Below, in pieces: positions 50,281 to 59,223 of a stretch of 64,000 bases of DNA. The DNA lies in contig DAOUDW010000061.1 in assembly GCA_034430895.1 (NCBI GenBank), forward strand, positions 67,535 through 131,534. The letters run 5' to 3'. The notes under the pieces are model-generated. The model was not told where the DNA came from. It was given only the letters and a program-made list of their open reading frames with translations, and did not search any database. A program made the position numbers and the translations under genes. Each line of letters opens with the position of its first letter. Position 1 is the stretch's first letter. This DNA is from WVZH01 sp034430895. GTDB taxonomy: Bacteria > Chloroflexota > Anaerolineae > Anaerolineales > E44-bin32.

Positions 50281-51042
50281 TTAGCTTAAAGCGGCTTCGA
50301 CGATGCCGATAAAATCATCGGCTCGCAAACTGGCGCCACCGACCAAAGCGCCATCGATATCCGGCTGCTTAAAGAAATCTGCGGCATTCCCCGGTTTAAC
50401 GCTGCCACCGTATTGAACACGAATCGCCTGTGCGAGATCTTCATCAAACAGATCCTTCAATACAGGACGAATCGACTCAGCGATGGTTGCATTGGCATCC
50501 TCGGCTGTTGCCGCCATACCGGTCCCGATAGCCCAGATGGGTTCGTAGGCCACGATGATGCGCTTCATATCTTCCTTGGAAATATTCGCAAAACCTTTGG
50601 AGACCTGCTCTCGAACCACAGCTGCCGTCTCCCCCGCCTGGCGTTGATCGAGCGTTTCTCCAACGCAAACGATCGGGCGAAATCCATGACGCAGAGATGC
50701 CTGCACGCGCAAATTGACTGTCTCGTCTGTTTCCCCAAAATACGCCCTGCGCTCCGAATGGCCAATGATGGTAAACGTGCACAGTCCCTGCAGCATTGTG
50801 GGAGAGATTTCTCCCGTAAACGCTCCTGAATCCTCCCAATGCACGTTCTGTGAACCCACGAAAACGTCCTCGTCTTTCAAACGCTCTGCAACAGCCGGCA
50901 AAACGACGAACGGTGGGCAAACGACACGTTCAACACCAGTGAGCTCGGATAAGCGGGGAAGCATGGACTCTACAAGCTCTAAGGCCTCCGAGATATTCTT
51001 GTTCATTTTCCAATTGCCTGCGATACACGGTACTCGTTCCAC
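50281..51042 (-). CDS. tpiA: Triosephosphate isomerase
   Basis: This glycolytic enzyme interconverts DHAP and glyceraldehyde 3-phosphate. The catalytic residues are in AGNWKMN (Lys), IIGHSERR (His) and AYEPIWAIGTG (Glu), with phosphate-binding QYGGSVKPGN and GALVGGASL. The chosen start is GTG 51042, five bases after GGAGG, giving 253 residues, the normal length. An ATG further up is possible. It follows the Ser/Thr kinase gene by 22 bases. Confidence 0.96.
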   Translation of the reverse strand: MERVPCIAGNWKMNKNISEALELVESMLPRLSELTGVERVVCPPFVVLPAVAERLKDEDVFVGSQNVHWEDSGAFTGEISPTMLQGLCTFTIIGHSERRAYFGETDETVNLRVQASLRHGFRPIVCVGETLDQRQAGETAAVVREQVSKGFANISKEDMKRIIVAYEPIWAIGTGMAATAEDANATIAESIRPVLKDLFDEDLAQAIRVQYGGSVKPGNAADFFKQPDIDGALVGGASLRADDFIGIVEAALS

Positions 51043-51064
51043 ATTGTCCTCCAATGAATTAAGA

Positions 51065-52765
51065 TTATTCAAGAATTTGTTTCTTCAAAAATTCCATATG
51101 TTCCTGCAGCCAGATCGGTACGCGATTATTTTCGAGAAGCATCACAAGCTGCTCCCGTGCAAAATCCACATCGCCAAGATGGATGTGGATCTCGATGAAA
51201 ACCAAATTCGCCGCAACGTCGTCTGGATTCCGATCAAGTACGGCAGTTATTTCACCCAAGGCTGCTTCAGGGGATTCGGCATACAAACGCATCCGCGCAG
51301 CTGCAATCTGGATCACGTCACGATCCGGGTAGTTATCATAAAGATCCTCGATCATTGGCCACATCGGCTCTTCCGGAGCCCCGAAAAAGAGCGTTTGTAA
51401 AAGCTTGGTAGCCAGAAGGACTTCCGGACGCATTGGATTTTGCGACAACTCACGCGCCCGCAGGAAACACTCCATCGCCATTGGGAAGTCTCCGACTCCC
51501 ATAAAAAAATCCCCGGCTTTGATGAAGGCATTGTACGCCTCGCGCTCCTCACCTTCGGCGAGTAACGCTTCCGCACGATGAAGTTGCGTTTCCGCCGCAT
51601 CCCTCGACTCTTCTTCGGGTTCATCTACCTCCATAATTTCTTCATCATGGGGATCGATCTCTTCTGTTTCACCCAAGGAGGAGAGTTTATTGATGCTGCC
51701 GATAAAAGCTAACAAAATACAACAGGTCATCAATGATCCTGCAACGACCCAGAACCACCGGCTGCGATTTCGAAGCGATTCCTTCAAACTTGGCTTCTCG
51801 GTGACGGCCTTAGTTTCCGCATGTGGTGCGTCATCGGATTTCACCGGGTCGGTTAGCGTAGTCGCCTTCGCCAGGGCTTCCAAGGAACGTTTCTCCGTTT
51901 CGCGAGGCTTCGACAACGATTCGAGTACACCGATATCCCCACCTGTGACCGCAGCGCAAAAGGCATCGATCATTTCCCTGACACTTCCGAAACGGTCATC
52001 CCGGTTTTTCGCCAGGGCTTTGAGTAAAACCCGTTCAACGGCTTCCGGTACGGTTGGATTGACCTGGCGCGGCAAGGGCAGCGGCGTGTAGATATGATCG
52101 TGAATAATCGAGAAAGGTGTATCCGAAGAAAAGGGAACCCGACCGACCACCAATTCGTATAAAACCACGCCGAGTGAGTAGATGTCTGTGCCTTCGTTCA
52201 AATCCGTCGTGCCCTGCGCCTGTTCCGGCGAGATGTAGTGCGGCGTGCCCATGAGCATATCGCCTGAAAGCGTCGATGCGCCTGCTTCTGCGATGCGCGC
52301 CAAACCGAAATCTGCCAGGTAGATTTCACCTTCAGGTGAAATCAAGATATTGGAAGGTTTTACATCACGATGCAGGTAACCCTGTTTGTGCGCATACTCC
52401 AGCGCATTTGAAACGGCTTCTACGATGTGTAACGCCTCGTCTTTATTGAGCGGACCTCTTGCCAAGCGCGCCTTGAGGGTTTCCCCCTCGATGAATTTCA
52501 TCACCAGGTAGGGCTGGCCTGCATGCTCGGAATAATCGTAGATCGGCACGATGTTGGAATGTTCCAATTTGGCAACCACTTTGGCTTCTCGCCCAAAGCG
52601 AGCTAGAAAATTGGGGTCCTCCATAATCGCTGGGTGGAGCGCCTTGATGGCCACGTATCGATCGAGGGCGGGATGGTAGGCTTTATAAACCGTGGCCATA
52701 CCGCCCTGACCCAACTGCGTAATGATGCGATAAGCACCTACGTTTTCACCTTTTGCGAAGCTCAT
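51065..52765 (-). CDS. Membrane Ser/Thr protein kinase with extracytoplasmic TPR-like domain
   Basis: This Hanks-type kinase has 566 residues. The kinase domain (about 12-275) has GQGGMATVYKA, the VAIK lysine, HRDVKPSNIL, DFGLA and GTPHYISPEQA. A linker, one membrane helix (about 333-355) and a Glu-rich, TPR-like helical C-terminal domain follow. PASTA repeats are absent. Placement between pgk and tpiA suggests shared transcription with glycolytic genes, and perhaps control of them by phosphorylation. The latter is inference only. Confidence 0.93.
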   Translation of the reverse strand: MSFAKGENVGAYRIITQLGQGGMATVYKAYHPALDRYVAIKALHPAIMEDPNFLARFGREAKVVAKLEHSNIVPIYDYSEHAGQPYLVMKFIEGETLKARLARGPLNKDEALHIVEAVSNALEYAHKQGYLHRDVKPSNILISPEGEIYLADFGLARIAEAGASTLSGDMLMGTPHYISPEQAQGTTDLNEGTDIYSLGVVLYELVVGRVPFSSDTPFSIIHDHIYTPLPLPRQVNPTVPEAVERVLLKALAKNRDDRFGSVREMIDAFCAAVTGGDIGVLESLSKPRETEKRSLEALAKATTLTDPVKSDDAPHAETKAVTEKPSLKESLRNRSRWFWVVAGSLMTCCILLAFIGSINKLSSLGETEEIDPHDEEIMEVDEPEEESRDAAETQLHRAEALLAEGEEREAYNAFIKAGDFFMGVGDFPMAMECFLRARELSQNPMRPEVLLATKLLQTLFFGAPEEPMWPMIEDLYDNYPDRDVIQIAAARMRLYAESPEAALGEITAVLDRNPDDVAANLVFIEIHIHLGDVDFAREQLVMLLENNRVPIWLQEHMEFLKKQILE

Positions 52766-52915
52766 ACAATCTCCAACCTCAAGCCGGGCACATTATAGAC
52801 GAGACGTTCCAAAGGGACAACAAATATACACACAACGTCCATCCGACACGCGGCGAAAGATGTCCGATGAGGGGTCTCGTACTTACTGCTGTATTTAAAT
52901 CAGGAGACTCTGAAG

Positions 52916-54097
52916 CTATGCTTCTTTATCATCCAGAACAACGACACCGGGTAAATCTTTACCTTCGAGAAACTCGAGTGAAGCTCCACCGCCTGTCGAA
53001 ACGTGACTGATACGATCCGTTAAACCAGCCTGGCGAACAGCGGCTGTCGATTCACCGCCTCCGACAATCGTGATACCATCGCAAGCCGCTACGGTTTCGG
53101 CGATTGCCCAGGTTCCTTTTGCGAAGGCATCGAATTCGAAGACACCCATCGGTCCATTCCAGACAATCAGCTTGGCATTCTTCAACGCTTGGCTGTACGC
53201 TTCCACAGTTTTCGGGCCGATATCGTAGGCACCCCAATTCTCCGGCACTTCGTTGGCAAGCACCGTCTTGCTCTGCGCCTCGGCTGCGAACTGATCGCCT
53301 ACCACCAAATCGACAGGAAGAAGAAGTCGATCCGTTGAACTCGAGAGCAGATCTTTCGCTGTTTCAATCGAATCCTCTTCTACAAGGGAACTCCCCATGA
53401 AATACCCTTTTGCTGCTAAAAAGGTATTGGCCATGCCGCCGCCGATAAGCAAGCGATCTGCTTTCTCCAGCAATCGCTCTACCACGGTGATCTTGTCGGA
53501 AATCTTGGCGCCACCCAATATGGCGACAAAAGGATGCGCTGGAGTCTCCAGGGCTTTGCCCAGGTATTCCAATTCCTTTTCCAACAAAAATCCGGCCACC
53601 GCCGGTAGATGGTGTGCAACGCCTTCTGTGGATGCATGTGCCCGATGCGCGGAACCGAAGGCATCGTTGACGTACAGGTCCGCAAGTGAAGCCAAAGCAG
53701 CAGAGAATTTCTCATCATTCGCACGTTCTTCCGGATTGAAGCGCGTGTTTTCGAGCAGCAGAATCTCTCCTGCTTGGAGTTTCTCGGCCGCAGCCTGAGC
53801 TTCAGGCCCAACGCAATCTTCCACAAAAGCAACGGGGCTATCCAGCAAGGACGCTAAATGCTCAGCCACAGGCCGTAAGGTGAGCTCTGCAACTACCTTT
53901 CCTTTGGGACGACCGAGGTGCGAGCACAAGATTACCGCCGCATCGTGCTCGAGTAAATAGCGGATCGTGGGCAACGCGGCCTGGATGCGGGTATCATCGA
54001 CCACTGCCCCATCTGCAAGCGGAACATTGAAATCAACCCTCACCAGCACTCGCTTGCCTTTGGGATCGATATCGCGGATTGTCTTTTTATCAAACAT
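52916..54097 (-). CDS. pgk: Phosphoglycerate kinase
   Basis: This enzyme makes ATP from 1,3-bisphosphoglycerate and has 393 residues. Markers are RVLVRVDFNVPL, CSHLGRPKG, LENTRFNPEE, ILGGAKISDKI and the C-terminal STGGGASLEFLEGKDLPG. The start is ATG 54097, with GAGGT eight bases upstream. An in-frame start five codons up lacks such a site. It lies 57 bases after gap and 150 before the kinase gene. Confidence 0.97.
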   Translation of the reverse strand: MFDKKTIRDIDPKGKRVLVRVDFNVPLADGAVVDDTRIQAALPTIRYLLEHDAAVILCSHLGRPKGKVVAELTLRPVAEHLASLLDSPVAFVEDCVGPEAQAAAEKLQAGEILLLENTRFNPEERANDEKFSAALASLADLYVNDAFGSAHRAHASTEGVAHHLPAVAGFLLEKELEYLGKALETPAHPFVAILGGAKISDKITVVERLLEKADRLLIGGGMANTFLAAKGYFMGSSLVEEDSIETAKDLLSSSTDRLLLPVDLVVGDQFAAEAQSKTVLANEVPENWGAYDIGPKTVEAYSQALKNAKLIVWNGPMGVFEFDAFAKGTWAIAETVAACDGITIVGGGESTAAVRQAGLTDRISHVSTGGGASLEFLEGKDLPGVVVLDDKEA

Positions 54098-54154
54098 GGA
54101 TTTTAACCTCAACGCGGCGCGCCCGGGTTTCCAGGCGCGCCGCGCTCGATAAAT

Positions 54155-55165
54155 CTATAGGGATTTCGATATCAAATTAGCAAGATCTGTCGTTCGCACG
54201 GAGTATCCCCACTCGTTGTCGTACCATGCCACCAACTTGACCATGTTACCGCCAATGACAAAGGTGAATTGAGCATCGACAATGCTGGAGCGATCATCCT
54301 CCTTGTAATCCATGCTGACCAAAGGCTCCTCTGAAAGAGCGAGAATACCCTTCATGGGGCCATTGGCTGCCTTGCGCAATGCAGCGTGCAGGTCCTCTGT
54401 GGTCGTCTCCTTTTCCAGCGTTATGACACAATCTACGATCGATACCGTCGGAGTCGGCACGCGTAATGCATATCCATCGAATTTCCCCTTGAGTTCTGGG
54501 ATCACCAACGCCACCGCCTTCGCTGCACCCGTCGTCGTGGGGATGATGTTCAAAGCTGCAGCACGCGCACGTCGCAGGTCCTTATGGGGAAGATCCAGGA
54601 TATTTTGATCGTTGGTATAGGAATGAATTGTAGTCATCAGACCCTTGTCAATGCCAAAATTATCCTGAATGACCTTCGCCGGAGGTGCAAGGCAGTTCGT
54701 TGTGCATGAGGCGTTGGAGATGATGTTGTGTTTCTCCGCATCGTAATCGCCATCGTTAACCCCCAGCACAACAGTGAAATCGGGGTCCGTCGCCGGTGCG
54801 GTGATAATCACCTTTTTCGCACCAGCTTCGAGGTGCTTCGAGGCACCTTCCCGCTTTCGAAACACTCCCGTTCCTTCAATGACGATTTCTACGCCCATGT
54901 CTTTCCAGGGAAGCTTGGCGGGATCAGGTTCGGACAGCGCCTTGATGAAATCGCCTTCGATGTTCAAACCATCTTTCTTTACCTCCACCGACCCCGTATA
55001 GCGACCGTAATTCGAGTCGTAACGGAAAAGGTGGGCCATCGTGTTCAAATCCCCGAGGTCGTTGAACGCAACAACGTCAAAAACGTCGGCATACTTTTCT
55101 TTCATGACCTTGAGGACTTGTCGTCCGATTCGGCCGAAGCCATTAATTCCTACACGAGTTGCCAT
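54155..55165 (-). CDS. gap: Glyceraldehyde-3-phosphate dehydrogenase
   Basis: This NAD-dependent glycolytic dehydrogenase has 336 residues. It has the Rossmann start VGINGFGRIGRQV, the catalytic Cys in SNASCTTNCLAP, and WYDNEWGYSVR near the end. It lies between yvcK (24 bases upstream) and pgk, so it is probably in one transcript from yvcK to tpiA. Confidence 0.97.
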   Translation of the reverse strand: MATRVGINGFGRIGRQVLKVMKEKYADVFDVVAFNDLGDLNTMAHLFRYDSNYGRYTGSVEVKKDGLNIEGDFIKALSEPDPAKLPWKDMGVEIVIEGTGVFRKREGASKHLEAGAKKVIITAPATDPDFTVVLGVNDGDYDAEKHNIISNASCTTNCLAPPAKVIQDNFGIDKGLMTTIHSYTNDQNILDLPHKDLRRARAAALNIIPTTTGAAKAVALVIPELKGKFDGYALRVPTPTVSIVDCVITLEKETTTEDLHAALRKAANGPMKGILALSEEPLVSMDYKEDDRSSIVDAQFTFVIGGNMVKLVAWYDNEWGYSVRTTDLANLISKSL

Positions 55166-55189
55166 AATTACACTCCTCTTTTCTTCGGA

Positions 55190-56557
55190 TCAGTTGAGAT
55201 CCGGATTAGAATCTTGTTCTTCTATCGACGGCAGATCCAACGGACCTGTCCGTTCTTCCAGCAGTGCGATCAGCGCTTCGGCCAATTTGCCGGCATCATG
55301 CCGCCAGGGTCGATCGACATCGACCAGATCGGCGGTATAGAGCTGAATCAGGGTATTGGCCTCGAATTCTGGCAAAACCATTTCCATCCCATCCGGTTTC
55401 GCATCCAGATGTCCATCATTAGCCACGACCAAATCTACTAAACCCTGTCCGACGTGGTTTTCGATGGCCTCAATGTGCTCCTGGCAGTTATACCCATCCG
55501 TTTCCCCCTCCTGTGTCGCCACATTACACACAAAAACCTTGAAGGCACTGGAGGCATGGATGGCATCGACGACGTCGGGCACGAGCAAATTCGGTAAAAT
55601 GCTGGTGTACAAACTGCCAGGCCCGACGACGATCATATCCGCTCCCAGGATGGCTTGTATGGCACCTGGATAAGCAGGCGGATCGTTGGGTTCGAGTTGC
55701 ACCCGATGGATTTTTCCGGGCACATCCGGAATATGGCTCTCCCCCTCCACGCGTACCGCTTTATCCGCCAGGGCAGGCAACTTGTCCGCCGTTAAAGCGA
55801 CATCGCCCAAACTGGATGGCAGCACCTGACCATGGATGGCAAGCACACGACCCGTCTCCAGGAGACCTTGATCGAAACTGCCAGTCACACCTGCGAGTGC
55901 GGCGATGAAGAGGTTTCCAAAGGAGTGCCCGTTTAACTCTTCGCCCTGGAGAAATCGATATTGGAACAGCTGGGTCAACAAATCTTCATCGTCGGATAAT
56001 GCAGCAAGACAATTTCGGATGTCTCCCGGAGGTGGTAAACCGAGAGATTGGCGCAACCTCCCTGAGGAACCCCCATCATCTGCAACCGTTACGATTGCGG
56101 TCAGGTTTCCGGTATGCCGCTTCAAACCGCGTAACAAGGTTGACAGCCCGGTTCCACCTCCGATGGCTACGATCTTGGGGCCGCGCCCCAAACGCCGATG
56201 TTTTGCTACGGCTTCAACCAAAGGTTTACCCGGACGAAGATAGGGTGCGAGCAATGTGCGATTCAGTCGTAGAACGGAGAATAAGGTCAGCAATAATCCC
56301 GTGAGTGCGAGCAGGAGCGCACGCAGCCATCGAGGTAAATCACGCAAACTCAGGATGGCAAGCCAGGGGGATTCCGGATGGTTACGGTAAATATCGAGCA
56401 AGATGACCGCTACGCCCAAGCCAATCAGGGCGACACCGATAATCAAAAACACGAACCAGCGCTTGACTCCCAATCCGGGTTGGAGCCAGCGAGCGAGAGT
56501 GCGGAATCGGCTGCGTGTTTTGCTGTTCTGATCGGATGGACCTGGTGTTTTATACAC
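55190..56557 (-). CDS. yvcK: YvcK/CofD-family protein with N-terminal membrane helices
   Basis: The protein has 455 residues. Two N-terminal membrane helices (about 34-55 and 78-97) precede a YvcK/GlmR-type domain, with IGGGTGLSTLLRGLK, VTVADDGGSSGRLR, GDIRNCLAAL and GNLFIAAL. GlmR proteins bind UDP-GlcNAc and control carbon flow between glycolysis and the wall. Most are soluble, so the membrane anchor is notable. The chosen GTG at 56557 lies seven bases after an extended -10, so the mRNA would be leaderless. It heads the gap-pgk-kinase-tpiA run. Confidence 0.88.
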   Translation of the reverse strand: MYKTPGPSDQNSKTRSRFRTLARWLQPGLGVKRWFVFLIIGVALIGLGVAVILLDIYRNHPESPWLAILSLRDLPRWLRALLLALTGLLLTLFSVLRLNRTLLAPYLRPGKPLVEAVAKHRRLGRGPKIVAIGGGTGLSTLLRGLKRHTGNLTAIVTVADDGGSSGRLRQSLGLPPPGDIRNCLAALSDDEDLLTQLFQYRFLQGEELNGHSFGNLFIAALAGVTGSFDQGLLETGRVLAIHGQVLPSSLGDVALTADKLPALADKAVRVEGESHIPDVPGKIHRVQLEPNDPPAYPGAIQAILGADMIVVGPGSLYTSILPNLLVPDVVDAIHASSAFKVFVCNVATQEGETDGYNCQEHIEAIENHVGQGLVDLVVANDGHLDAKPDGMEMVLPEFEANTLIQLYTADLVDVDRPWRHDAGKLAEALIALLEERTGPLDLPSIEEQDSNPDLN

Positions 56558-56564
56558 GCGAACG

Positions 56565-56573
56565 ACTATACCA
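56565..56573 (-). promoter_or_regulatory. Extended -10 promoter giving a leaderless yvcK mRNA
   Basis: TGG then TATAGT (56570-56565) ends seven bases before the GTG start. Confidence 0.65.
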
Positions 56574-56613
56574 GAGAGAATATACAGCGTCAACATGAGC
56601 CGCTTTACGATCT

Positions 56614-56641
56614 TTGATGTTGATCCGGTTATGTGTATAAT
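56614..56641 (+). promoter_or_regulatory. Promoter of the sugar-ABC ATPase gene
   Basis: The -35 is TTGATG (56614-56619), the spacer is 16 bp and the -10 is TATAAT (56636-56641). AAGGAGG lies before the ATG. It diverges from the yvcK promoter. Confidence 0.65.
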
Positions 56642-56678
56642 AGTGGCACTATACCCGAAAGAAGGAGGTAGACGGCCC

Positions 56679-57779
56679 ATGGCCACCGTAAGTTATACAA
56701 ACGTAAGTAAGCACTTCGGAGACGTCACAGCAGTAAACGATATGAATCTCAATATTATCGACAGGGAATTCCTTGTCCTGGTCGGGCCGTCGGGGTGCGG
56801 CAAGACCACCGGCCTCCGCCTGCTTGCAGGTCTTGAGGATATCGACGATGGCACGATTGCGATCGGCGATCGAATTGTCAATGATATTGAGCCAAAAGAT
56901 CGGGACATCGCGATGGTGTTTCAGTCCTACGCGTTGTACCCCCATATGACGGTATTCGACAATATGGCTTTTGGACTCAAGCTTCGCAAAACACCCAAGG
57001 AAGAGATCAAACGACGCGTACAGGAAGCCGCTGATATTCTCAGCATTGAGCACCTTTTGGATCGAAAGCCCCGCCAGCTTTCCGGCGGTGAGCGCCAGCG
57101 CGTTGCGGTAGGACGTGCCATCGTGCGCGAACCGCAGGTCTTCTTATTCGACGAGCCACTCTCGAACCTGGACGCGAAATTGAGGGTTCAGATGAGGGCC
57201 GAAATCAGCAAACTCCATCACCGACTCAAGACCACCTTCATCTACGTTACCCACGACCAGGTCGAGGCGATGACGATGGCCGACCGCATCGCCGTGATGC
57301 GAGGCGGCATTTTGCAGCAAGTCGATACACCACAGCAGCTTTACGATCACCCCACGAATGTTTTCGTGGCCGGCTTCATTGGATCCCCGGCGATGAACTT
57401 CTTCAAGGCTAAGCTGGAAAAATCCGATGGATCGCTGATGGTCAACACAGGCGCTTTCCAGGTCATCGTTCCGCCATCGAAGGTGGATCGTTACATGCCT
57501 CACGCCGGCAAGGAAGTCATCTTCGGTATCCGCCCGGACGACGTGCACGATCCCACGTTCTCCCCGCCCGTTTACGCATCTCCGGTTTCGGCAAAGGTGG
57601 AAGTGACGGAGTTGATGGGCAACGAGATCTTCATGCACTTCGTATCCGGCGACAACAGCTTCATCGGACGGATTGATCCACGAACGGTGTTCAAGGTTGG
57701 CGACCAGGTCGAGTGTGTATTCGATATGGACAGCATGCAACTCTTCAATGTCGATGGCGACCAGACCACTATCGTCTAA
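56679..57779 (+). CDS. Sugar ABC transporter ATP-binding protein (UgpC/MsmX type)
   Basis: The protein has 366 residues. The nucleotide-binding domain has Walker A VGPSGCGKTT (36-44), the Q-loop FQSYALYPHM, signature LSGGERQRVA and Walker B FLFDEPLSNLDAKLR, then THDQVEAMTMADRIAVM. The C-terminal TOBE regulatory domain fits the CUT1 carbohydrate family. No permease or binding protein is adjacent, so it may be a shared ATPase for several sugar importers. The start is ATG 56679 after AAGGAGG. A strong terminator follows. Confidence 0.93.
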   Translation: MATVSYTNVSKHFGDVTAVNDMNLNIIDREFLVLVGPSGCGKTTGLRLLAGLEDIDDGTIAIGDRIVNDIEPKDRDIAMVFQSYALYPHMTVFDNMAFGLKLRKTPKEEIKRRVQEAADILSIEHLLDRKPRQLSGGERQRVAVGRAIVREPQVFLFDEPLSNLDAKLRVQMRAEISKLHHRLKTTFIYVTHDQVEAMTMADRIAVMRGGILQQVDTPQQLYDHPTNVFVAGFIGSPAMNFFKAKLEKSDGSLMVNTGAFQVIVPPSKVDRYMPHAGKEVIFGIRPDDVHDPTFSPPVYASPVSAKVEVTELMGNEIFMHFVSGDNSFIGRIDPRTVFKVGDQVECVFDMDSMQLFNVDGDQTTIV

Positions 57780-57797
57780 ACGATTCGACATATAATT

Positions 57798-57834
57798 CAA
57801 AACCCCCCGCCTGCGAAGGCGTGGGGTTTTTCTT
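57798..57834 (+). terminator. Strong intrinsic terminator
   Basis: Arms AAACCCC-CC-GCC and GGC-GT-GGGGTTT form a long stem with a small internal loop around TGCGAA, followed by TTTTTCTT. It ends the ABC ATPase transcript. Confidence 0.88.
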
Positions 57835-57855
57835 ATGAGTAAGGAGATAATACCT

Positions 57856-59067
57856 ATGCCCGATTTTGAACTCATGCGCTCACTGCAAAAAAAGAATGAT
57901 ACGAAAATTGTACTGCTCGTTATGGATGGCCTTGGCGGCATACCCATCGAACCTGGTGGGCCCACGGAATTGGAAGCTGCAAAGACACCCAATCTCGATC
58001 GGCTGGCGGAAGAAGGGACCCTGGGACAAACCATTCCTGTTCGTCATGGCGTTACGCCGGGATCGGGACCCGCCCACCTCGGGCTTTTTGGATACGATCC
58101 GGTGACGTATGAAGTTGGCCGCGGCGTGCTGGAAGCGACGGGTATCGGCATGACGGTGTCGACAGGTAACGTGGCTGTCCGAGGGAATTTCTGCACGGTT
58201 GATTCGGATGGAAAGATCACCGATCGTCGGGCGGGACGAATCTCTTCGAAAGAAGCGATCCCGATCGTTGAGATATTGAAAGAGGTTGAGATCTCAGATG
58301 TTTCGGTGGATGTGGAACATTTACGCGAGTATCGTTTCGCCGCCGTGATGTCCGGCAAGGGTCTCACGGCAAACATTGACGATACTGATCCACAACAAAC
58401 CGGCGTCGCCCCACTCCCTGCCCAAGCATTCGATAAAGAATCGAAAGCTTGCGCCAGGTACTTCAATCAGTGGATCGACGCTGCCCGGCAGAAATTGCAA
58501 TCCCAACCCAAGGCGAATGCTCTCACACTGCGTGGATTCTCCACGGATCCCTGTCTGCCGCAATTCCCAGAGATCTTCGGATTGCGCGCCGGCTGCATCG
58601 CCGTGTACCCGATGTATCGCGGCGTATCCAAATTGGTCGGAATGGAGCTAATCGATTTCGAAGGCGAAAAGCCTGAGGAGGAATTTCAGACCGCCGCGCA
58701 GCATTGGAACGATTTCGATTTCTTCTTCATCCATATCAAGAAAACCGACAGCAAAGGCGAAGATGGTAACTTCGATGGCAAGGTGGAAATCATCGAAAGT
58801 GTGGACGCCGCATTGCCAGGCTTGATGGAGATGAAGCCGGACGTTGTTGTCGTGACTGGAGATCATTCCACACCCGCAAAATTACGCTCCCACTCATGGC
58901 ATCCAGTCCCCACGCTGCTCTGGGCGCCGGCAACAGTCAGAACGGACTTTGAAAAGTCATTTGGTGAACGAGCATGCGGACGAGGCGGTTTAGGCACGAT
59001 ACCAGCCACAACACTGATGCCATTGATGATGGCGCATGCTGAACGTTTGGAGAAATTCGGCGCCTGA
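57856..59067 (+). CDS. apgM: Cofactor-independent phosphoglycerate mutase, archaeal type
   Basis: This alkaline-phosphatase-superfamily enzyme converts 3- to 2-phosphoglycerate and has 403 residues. It has the N-terminal metal site LLVMDGLGG, the catalytic loop GVTPGSGPAHLGLFGYDP and the C-terminal metal sites KKTDSKGEDGNFDGK and VVTGDHSTPAKLRSHSWHPVP. A start at 57835 would overlap the preceding terminator. ATG 57856 has AAGGAGA eight bases upstream and is preferred. With gap, pgk and tpiA nearby, most of lower glycolysis lies in this window. Confidence 0.94.
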   Translation: MPDFELMRSLQKKNDTKIVLLVMDGLGGIPIEPGGPTELEAAKTPNLDRLAEEGTLGQTIPVRHGVTPGSGPAHLGLFGYDPVTYEVGRGVLEATGIGMTVSTGNVAVRGNFCTVDSDGKITDRRAGRISSKEAIPIVEILKEVEISDVSVDVEHLREYRFAAVMSGKGLTANIDDTDPQQTGVAPLPAQAFDKESKACARYFNQWIDAARQKLQSQPKANALTLRGFSTDPCLPQFPEIFGLRAGCIAVYPMYRGVSKLVGMELIDFEGEKPEEEFQTAAQHWNDFDFFFIHIKKTDSKGEDGNFDGKVEIIESVDAALPGLMEMKPDVVVVTGDHSTPAKLRSHSWHPVPTLLWAPATVRTDFEKSFGERACGRGGLGTIPATTLMPLMMAHAERLEKFGA

Positions 59068-59145
59068 GTGCATCACTAAACTTTCCGCAAGGATCATGAG
59101 ACATTTCAATACGTGATCCTAAGAAGTTATTTCCAGATACTAAAA

Positions 59146-59176
59146 ACAAAGATCGACATTCTTAGTCGATCTTTGT
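59146..59176. terminator. Bidirectional terminator
   Basis: Arms ACAAAGATCGAC and GTCGATCTTTGT (12 bp) surround ATTCTTA. TTTGTAT follows on plus and TTTTTAG on minus. It lies between the convergent apgM and Lit-like genes. Confidence 0.85.
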
Positions 59177-59223
59177 TTTGTATCCCTGACGAAATGCGAC
59201 CGGGTGAAACGAGGTACTCTGTC

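Noticed and set aside
57835..57855. Earlier ATG for apgM
   Set aside because: It lies against the U-tract of the preceding terminator, while the ATG at 57856 has AAGGAGA at good spacing.
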